DNA of 64,000 bases, taken from NCBI GenBank assembly GCA_019752115.1, contig JAIEMN010000038.1, positions 1-64,000 on the forward strand. Reading direction: 5' to 3'. Origin of the DNA: Gemmatimonadaceae bacterium. GTDB taxonomy: Bacteria > Gemmatimonadota > Gemmatimonadetes > Gemmatimonadales > Gemmatimonadaceae. The notes under the pieces are model-generated. The model saw nothing but the letters and a program-made list of their open reading frames with translations. It did no database searches and was not told the DNA's origin. Of the stretch, positions 58,753 to 64,000 are shown in pieces (the stretch's first letter is position 1; every line of letters starts with the position of its first letter). Position numbers and translations under genes: made by a program.

Positions 58753-58827
58753 GATCGCGGCGGAAGCTAGTCGAGCCCCCGCCACGCTGTCACGTCACCC
58801 CGCGCCACCGCCAGCGCGGGCGCCCGG

Positions 58828-60525
58828 TCAGGCGCGCTCCAGCCCTTCCAGCTTCTGGCGCGCCAGGCGCAGGGGCACCACGGTGCCGGCGATACACAGC
58901 GTCAGCGCCACCGCAAACGGGAGCACGAGGGAACTCGCGGTGTGCTCCCAGCCGAAGTGCTCGGCCACCACGAACCGGGCGGCCGGCCGCCCGGTGAGGA
59001 ACGCGACCGCGCCGATCAGCGTGACCGCCGACATCATGAACAGCAGTCCGCCGAATGACGTGGGAATCTGGGCGGCGTTCTCGCTGTCAAAGCGCGGGTA
59101 GAACGTGCCGAACCCCAGCGCGATGGCCGCCAGCGGCGGGACAAGCCCCACGATCGCGGCGAGCGAGACCACGTGCACGAAGGGCTGCACGCCGAGCATG
59201 AGATTGGTGCATCCCACCAGAATGAGAGCCAGCAGCAACAGCGGCACGGCCCCGACCCAGAACTTGGCCCACAGCAGCTCGCGCACCGGCAGTGGACTCG
59301 ACTTGAGCAGCCAGAGGGCGCGCCCTTCGAGGCTGACACTGGGAAACACGAAGCGCGCGGCGATCGACGCCAGCACGAAGCCGGCGAGCGCGAGGTTCAG
59401 GAAGGGAATCAGGTTGCGCAGCAGTGTGGTCATGCCGTCGCCATTGAGCGGCAGGTAGCGCACGTTGGCGACGTACACCACCAGCAGGACCATGAGCAGC
59501 ACGAGCTGGGACCACTGCGTGCTGTCGCGCACGAAGACGCGCAGCTCCTTGAGCACGAGTTCACGGCGCAGCGGCCCCAGAAAGGCGAGGCGCCGGTCGA
59601 GCCAGGGGCGGCCGGCCCGCGCATGGCTGCGCTGATTGGCGCCTTCCTGGGCCATGCTGTACGCGCGCCGCCACCCGCGCACATAGAGCAGCTGGCCGAT
59701 CGCCGTGAGCGCCAACGCGGCCCCCCACAACGCGAGCAGCGGCTGCCAGGCCGCCTTGCCCGAGAGATAGTGCATCGTGGCCTGGCTGACCCACTCGCTG
59801 GGAAGCCAGGGCGACGACGGCGTATCCAGCGCCGCCACGAACTGCATGAAGTTCGCAAAGCCCTCCGGGCGGGCGAGCTGCTCGGGGCGCGCGGCGCGAA
59901 AGAGCAGAACCAGCCCGGCAATGGCCAACGCACTGATCACGCTCAACAGGTCCCGCGTGCGACGCGCCGGAAACACGTTCACCAGCAGCAGTGTGACCGA
60001 CGCGCCGGTGGCGGCCGGAATCAACAGGAACGGGAGAAACACACCGATCGCGAAGGGGAGGAACCCCCATCCGCCGCGATAGGCCACACCGTACGCGGCC
60101 ACGAGGGGCACGAGCAGGAGGGCCACCATCCAGCTCGAATGCAGCAGCGTCTCCAGGAGCCGCGCGCGATAGAGCGCCGCCGGGCGAACGGGGGATGCCG
60201 CCAACTGATCGAGATCGCGCGCGAGAAAGAAGTTGGAGAGGGCGGCAATCGTATTCGACAACAGCAGAATCGAGCCGAACGACAGCAGGATCATCGCCAG
60301 CAGCTTCGCCGCCAGCAGCGCGCCGATGTCTTCGGCGCTGCGGAAGTAGCGCAGCAGCTTGAGCGCGAGCGCGAAGACGCCGCCCCAGAACGCGACGCCC
60401 ACCACGCCGAGGACGACGGCGCGACGGCCGTCACCCGCCTGCGTCTTGCGGGCGCGGTGCCGCGCCATTTGCCACTTCGGACGGAGCAGATGCCAGGCCG
60501 AGGCCTCGGCCGTTGCCTCAGGCAT
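58828..60525 (-). CDS. ABC exporter permease subunit
   Basis: A membrane protein of 565 aa with about twelve hydrophobic segments, resembling an ABC-2 type permease made of two halves. It sits with its ATPase, whose stop overlaps this start by 8 nt (ATG CCTGA), so the pair is probably translationally coupled. Long polar N-terminus and the KELRVFVRDSTQW linker between halves are typical of putative ABC exporters with a fused dimer. Substrate unknown. ATG 60525 is chosen because a longer start at 60546 would run into the ATPase gene. Confidence 0.82.
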   Translation of the reverse strand: MPEATAEASAWHLLRPKWQMARHRARKTQAGDGRRAVVLGVVGVAFWGGVFALALKLLRYFRSAEDIGALLAAKLLAMILLSFGSILLLSNTIAALSNFFLARDLDQLAASPVRPAALYRARLLETLLHSSWMVALLLVPLVAAYGVAYRGGWGFLPFAIGVFLPFLLIPAATGASVTLLLVNVFPARRTRDLLSVISALAIAGLVLLFRAARPEQLARPEGFANFMQFVAALDTPSSPWLPSEWVSQATMHYLSGKAAWQPLLALWGAALALTAIGQLLYVRGWRRAYSMAQEGANQRSHARAGRPWLDRRLAFLGPLRRELVLKELRVFVRDSTQWSQLVLLMVLLVVYVANVRYLPLNGDGMTTLLRNLIPFLNLALAGFVLASIAARFVFPSVSLEGRALWLLKSSPLPVRELLWAKFWVGAVPLLLLALILVGCTNLMLGVQPFVHVVSLAAIVGLVPPLAAIALGFGTFYPRFDSENAAQIPTSFGGLLFMMSAVTLIGAVAFLTGRPAARFVVAEHFGWEHTASSLVLPFAVALTLCIAGTVVPLRLARQKLEGLERA

Positions 60526-61291
60526 CGAGGACCTCGACGAGTTCACGCGCCACCTGATCGCCCGTCAGGCGGAGGAAAATCTGCTCCAGATCCTCGTCAG
60601 TGCCGGTGGTGGCACGGATCTCATCCATGGTGCCGCAGGCGACCAGTTCGCCGCGCTGCATGATGCCGATGCGGTCGCACATTCCTTCGGCGATCTCCAG
60701 CGTGTGCGTGGACATCATGACGGTATGTCCACGCCGCGTGTACTCGCGGAACAGGTCCTTGAGAATCTTGGCGGACTTGGGGTCGAGCCCCACCATCGGC
60801 TCGTCCACCACGATCACGGCCGGGCGGTGCACGAACGCGCTGGCAATGATCAGTTTCTGCCGCATGCCGTGGCTGTAGCTCTCCACCAGTTCGTCGCGCC
60901 ACGGATCGAGATCAAAGAGCGCCAGCAATTCGTGCGCGCGTCGCTCGACCTCTGGTCCCGCCTCGCCATAGAGCCCGGCGCTGAAGCGCAGAAACTCGAT
61001 GCCGGTCAGCTTTTCGTAGATGAACGGCCGGTCGGGAATGAAACCGAGCGCCTTCTTGGCGCGTTGCGGGTCGACCAGCAGGTCATGCCCCGCGATGCGG
61101 ATCGATCCGGCTGTCGGCTGCAGGATGCCGGCAATCATCCGCATGGTCGTGGTCTTGCCGGCGCCGTTGGGGCCCAGAAAGCCGAACAGTTCGCCGGCGG
61201 GCACCACCAGATCGAGGGAGCGTACGGCCGTGAACGTGCCGTATCGCTTCGTAAGCGAGGCGATGTCAATCATGCCATCCAGACGACCCAT
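60518..61291 (-). CDS. ABC exporter ATPase subunit
   Basis: The ATPase of the exporter pair, 257 aa. Walker A is GPNGAGKTTTMRMI, the signature is SYSHGMRQKLIIASAF and Walker B is IVVDEPMVGLDPKS. This SHGMRQK variant of the signature is common in gliding or antibiotic-type exporters of the ABC-2 class. ATG 61291 is preferred with GGGGG upstream; ATG 61273 is close behind. It is followed by the permease with an 8-nt overlap. Confidence 0.93.
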   Translation of the reverse strand: MGRLDGMIDIASLTKRYGTFTAVRSLDLVVPAGELFGFLGPNGAGKTTTMRMIAGILQPTAGSIRIAGHDLLVDPQRAKKALGFIPDRPFIYEKLTGIEFLRFSAGLYGEAGPEVERRAHELLALFDLDPWRDELVESYSHGMRQKLIIASAFVHRPAVIVVDEPMVGLDPKSAKILKDLFREYTRRGHTVMMSTHTLEIAEGMCDRIGIMQRGELVACGTMDEIRATTGTDEDLEQIFLRLTGDQVARELVEVLDA

Positions 61292-61351
61292 GGCACCCCC
61301 GGCGCAACGGCGGTGCGCCCAAACTGTCACACTGCTCGTCTGGCGCGGCTG

Positions 61352-61386
61352 ACCCGAAGGGGTTGTCTCCCTTTCGGGTTTCCTTC
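61352..61386 (+). terminator. Hairpin with T-rich tail in the uvrA leader
   Basis: ACCCGAAGGGG (61352-61362) pairs with 61369-61379 around a 6-nt loop and is followed by TTTCCTTC. It lies 14 nt before the uvrA ATG on the same strand. Such a structure could attenuate uvrA transcription; it could also end a small transcript that starts further upstream, though no gene is seen there. Confidence 0.6.
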
Positions 61387-61399
61387 AGTTTCCGTGGTT

Positions 61400-64000
61400 A
61401 TGGCCGATCCCATTACGCCGTCCGATGCCCTCGTCGTCCGGGGCGCCCGCGAGCACAATCTGCGCAACGTCAGTGTCACCATTCCCCGTGACAAGCTGAC
61501 GGTCATCACCGGGCTCTCCGGCTCCGGCAAGTCCTCGCTGGCCTTCGACACGATCTACGCCGAAGGGCAGCGCCGCTACGTGGAATCGCTGTCGGCCTAC
61601 GCGCGGCAGTTCCTCGGCCTCATGGAAAAGCCCGACGTCGACGCCATCGACGGCCTCTCGCCGGCGATTTCCATCGAGCAGAAGTCGGCCGGACACAACC
61701 CGCGGTCCACCGTCGGTACGGTGACCGAGATCTACGATTATCTGCGTCTGCTCTACGCGCGCGCCGGTACACCGCATTGCCCGAACTGCGGGCGCGCCGT
61801 GCAGCGTCAGAGCCCGGCGCAGATCGCCGAGCAGGTGCTGGCCTGGCCCGAGGGGACGCGCATCGAGATCCGCTCCCCGCTCGTGCAGGAGCGGAAGGGC
61901 GAGTTCCGCGAGCTGTTCGAAGGGGCCCGCAAGCAGGGCTTTGTTCGCGCCGTGGTCGATGGCGAGCTCATTGAACTCGCAAACCCGCCCAAGCTCAATC
62001 GTCGGCTGAATCACTCCATCTCGGTCATCGTGGACCGCCTCGTGGTCCGAGCCGACGATCGGGGGCGCATCACCGATTCCGTCGAGACGGCGCTGCGTCT
62101 GGCCGAGGGGCTCGCCGAGATCGTCCGGCACGATGGGGCGTCGCCCACCACCGAGATGTTTTCGGAGCGGTACGGCTGCCCGAATTGCGGCATCTCCATG
62201 CCCGAGCTCGAGCCGCGCCACTTCTCCTTCAATTCGCCCTTCGGCGCCTGCGAGACGTGCAGTGGCCTCGGTACCACCCGCAGCGTGAGCGAAGAGCTGG
62301 TGCTCGGTGATCCGAGCATCTCGATCCTCGAAGGCGTCGTCCTCCCGTGGGGTGAGCCCGACGGCTATCTCCGCAAGGTGATTCTGCCGGGGCTCGCCAA
62401 GCAGCTGGGCTTTGACTTGAACACCGCGTGGGGCAAGCTGCCGGCCAAGGTGCGCCAGCAGTTGCTCTACGGCGTCGGGGACGCGGCGCCCCGCGCGCGG
62501 ACGGGAGTGAAGAAGGCCGTGAAGGGCGCCAAGACCGCGGCCAAGACGAGCGCGAAGGCGGAGAGCACGTGGGAAGGGATCGTGACCCATGTGCAGCGCC
62601 GCTACGACGAGTCGAGCAGTGATGGAGTCCGGCTCGAGCTCGAGCAGTACATGGTCGCGGCCCCCTGTCCCACCTGTCAGGGGCGCCGTCTGCGCGCCGA
62701 ATCGCTCGCGGTCACGATTCACGGGCGCAACGTTGGCGAAGTGGTCGAGCAGAGCGTCGTCGATGCGCTCGCCTTCTTCGAGGAGGTACCGGTGCGCAGC
62801 GCCGGTCACCCGGGGCTCGATCCCGGCATCGCCGGACCGATTCTCAAGGAAGTGCGCGAGCGGCTGCGCTTCCTGGTGGATGTCGGGCTCGACTATCTCA
62901 CGCTCAATCGCAGCGCCGAATCGCTGTCGGGTGGCGAAGCGCAGCGTATTCGGCTGGCCACCCAGATCGGTTCACGACTCGTTGGCGTGCTCTACATCCT
63001 CGATGAACCGAGCATCGGGCTGCACCAGCGTGACAACGGGCGGCTGCTCTCCACGCTCAAGCAGCTGCGCGATCTCGGCAATACGGTGATCGTGGTCGAG
63101 CACGATGAAGAAACGATTCGTGAGGCCGATCACCTCATCGACCTTGGACCGGGCGCCGGCAAGCACGGCGGTGAGGTCATCGCCGCCGGCACGGTGAAGC
63201 AGGTGATGAACACCGCGGCGTCCATCACCGGACAGTATCTCAAGGGCAAGCGCCGGATCGATGTCCCCGTGCGCCGCCGCCCCAAGGATGCGTCGCGCAT
63301 GATCACGGTGGCAGGCGCCCGCGAACACAACCTCAAGGACGTCACGGCGGAGTTCCCGCTGGGGCTGTTCGTGGCCGTCACGGGCGTGTCGGGCTCGGGC
63401 AAGAGCACGCTGGTCACCGATATTCTGCAGAAGGCGCTGTCGCGGCACTTCTATCGGGCGCGGGTGCTGCCGGGGGCGCATGCGCGCATCACCGGCCTCG
63501 ACCATCTCGACAAGATCATCGACATCGACCAGAGTCCCATCGGGCGCACCCCGCGCTCCAACCCGGCGACGTATACCGGCGTGTTCACGCCGGTGCGCGA
63601 ACTGTTCGCCGAACTGCCGGAGTCCAAGATCCGAGGCTATGGGCCGGGCCGTTTCTCCTTCAACGTGAAGGGTGGCCGGTGTGAGGCGTGTCAGGGCGAT
63701 GGGCTGGTGAAGATCGAGATGCACTTCCTCCCCGACGTGTTCGTGCCGTGCGACGTCTGCAAGGGGAAGCGCTTCAATCGCGAAACGCTCGAGGTGCGAT
63801 TCCGCGGCCTCAGCATTGCCGAAGTGCTCGACCTCACTGTGGAAGATGCCTGCGGTGTGTTCGAGAACCAGCCGCGCATTGTGCAGAAGCTGGAGACGCT
63901 GCGCGACGTTGGGCTCGGCTACATCCATCTCGGGCAGAGCGCCACCACGCTCAGCGGGGGCGAGGCGCAGCGCGTGAAGCTCGCCACCGAGCTGGCCAAG
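61400..64000 (+). CDS. uvrA: Excinuclease ABC subunit A (C-terminus cut by window edge)
   Basis: The damage-sensing ATPase of nucleotide excision repair; 867 codons are present. Both ATPase halves are seen: Walker [10 protein letters not shown] near residue 38 and GVSGSGKST in the second half, with signatures [16 protein letters not shown] and [17 protein letters not shown]. Zinc modules include CPNCG near 130, [16 protein letters not shown] and CEACQGDG with CDVCKGKR. A Lys/Ala-rich insertion ([18 protein letters not shown]) sits near residues 370-388, which E. coli UvrA lacks. ATG 61400 gives the conserved N-terminus. SOS control is not evident. Confidence 0.97.
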   Translation, partial: MADPITPSDALVVRGAREHNLRNVSVTIPRDKLTVITGLSGSGKSSLAFDTIYAEGQRRYVESLSAYARQFLGLMEKPDVDAIDGLSPAISIEQKSAGHNPRSTVGTVTEIYDYLRLLYARAGTPHCPNCGRAVQRQSPAQIAEQVLAWPEGTRIEIRSPLVQERKGEFRELFEGARKQGFVRAVVDGELIELANPPKLNRRLNHSISVIVDRLVVRADDRGRITDSVETALRLAEGLAEIVRHDGASPTTEMFSERYGCPNCGISMPELEPRHFSFNSPFGACETCSGLGTTRSVSEELVLGDPSISILEGVVLPWGEPDGYLRKVILPGLAKQLGFDLNTAWGKLPAKVRQQLLYGVGDAAPRARTGVKKAVKGAKTAAKTSAKAESTWEGIVTHVQRRYDESSSDGVRLELEQYMVAAPCPTCQGRRLRAESLAVTIHGRNVGEVVEQSVVDALAFFEEVPVRSAGHPGLDPGIAGPILKEVRERLRFLVDVGLDYLTLNRSAESLSGGEAQRIRLATQIGSRLVGVLYILDEPSIGLHQRDNGRLLSTLKQLRDLGNTVIVVEHDEETIREADHLIDLGPGAGKHGGEVIAAGTVKQVMNTAASITGQYLKGKRRIDVPVRRRPKDASRMITVAGAREHNLKDVTAEFPLGLFVAVTGVSGSGKSTLVTDILQKALSRHFYRARVLPGAHARITGLDHLDKIIDIDQSPIGRTPRSNPATYTGVFTPVRELFAELPESKIRGYGPGRFSFNVKGGRCEACQGDGLVKIEMHFLPDVFVPCDVCKGKRFNRETLEVRFRGLSIAEVLDLTVEDACGVFENQPRIVQKLETLRDVGLGYIHLGQSATTLSGGEAQRVKLATELAK

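Overview
The window looks like a chromosomal segment of a GC-rich Gram-negative (diderm) bacterium. It carries a BamA-type outer-membrane barrel, several lipobox lipoproteins, a single-chain GcvP, very frequent GTG starts and 1-8 nt gene overlaps. The gene set would fit Gemmatimonadota, but this is inferred from general character and no marker gene proves it. I see no rRNA, tRNA, prophage, insertion sequence or CRISPR array. Almost all of the sequence is compact housekeeping and envelope coding DNA; the very long antisense reading frames are GC-driven shadows.

Layout. 1-4362: a truncated glycosyltransferase with an Arg/Glu-rich tail, two hypothetical genes and an outer-membrane barrel. 4486-11548 (minus): an Opp/Dpp-type ABC peptide importer whose genes overlap by 4 nt and continue into a proton-coupled POT peptide symporter. 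11637-16933: a glycine-cleavage locus (lipoate ligase, gcvP, gcvH, coaE). 17042-20665: an AraC-type regulator and a PAS-rich hybrid histidine kinase. 20737-24936: thymidine kinase, a degenerate DEAD-box-like RNA-binding protein, an aminotransferase and a one-domain Lrp/AsnC protein. 26129-33924: a NurA-like/HerA-like/Mre11(SbcD)/Rad50(SbcC) DNA-end-processing cluster with a secreted protein embedded in it. 35424-37201: a PTPS, GTP cyclohydrolase I and SDR set resembling tetrahydrobiopterin synthesis. 37905-42078: acyl-CoA synthetase, lipoprotein, ParA and TPR genes. 42274-49284: phosphoribosyltransferase, ligA with a V4R-like partner, pyrimidine nucleoside phosphorylase and a MauG-like dihaem peroxidase. 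49427-53801: enoyl-CoA hydratase, recF, dciA and gyrB. 53875-58060: mtnA, glpK and a diverged CcmF-like protein ending in a zinc ribbon. 58057-64000: short mutY, an ABC exporter pair and the first 867 codons of uvrA.

Structure outside genes is concentrated at convergent gene ends. Several of these gaps contain very long imperfect palindromes of 67-104 nt (4375-4471, 15488-15591, 15709-15799, 24954-25020, 49323-49408). The two between gcvP and gcvH are diverged copies of one design. The others share no sequence yet have the same architecture. A possible small SRP-like RNA with a T-rich end lies upstream of the PTPS gene.

The most interesting items are the HerA/NurA/Mre11/Rad50 cluster, the ATPase-dead DEAD-box/DbpA/RGG protein, the palindromes at convergent gene ends, the eukaryote-like PTPS operon, and the CcmF-zinc-ribbon fusion.
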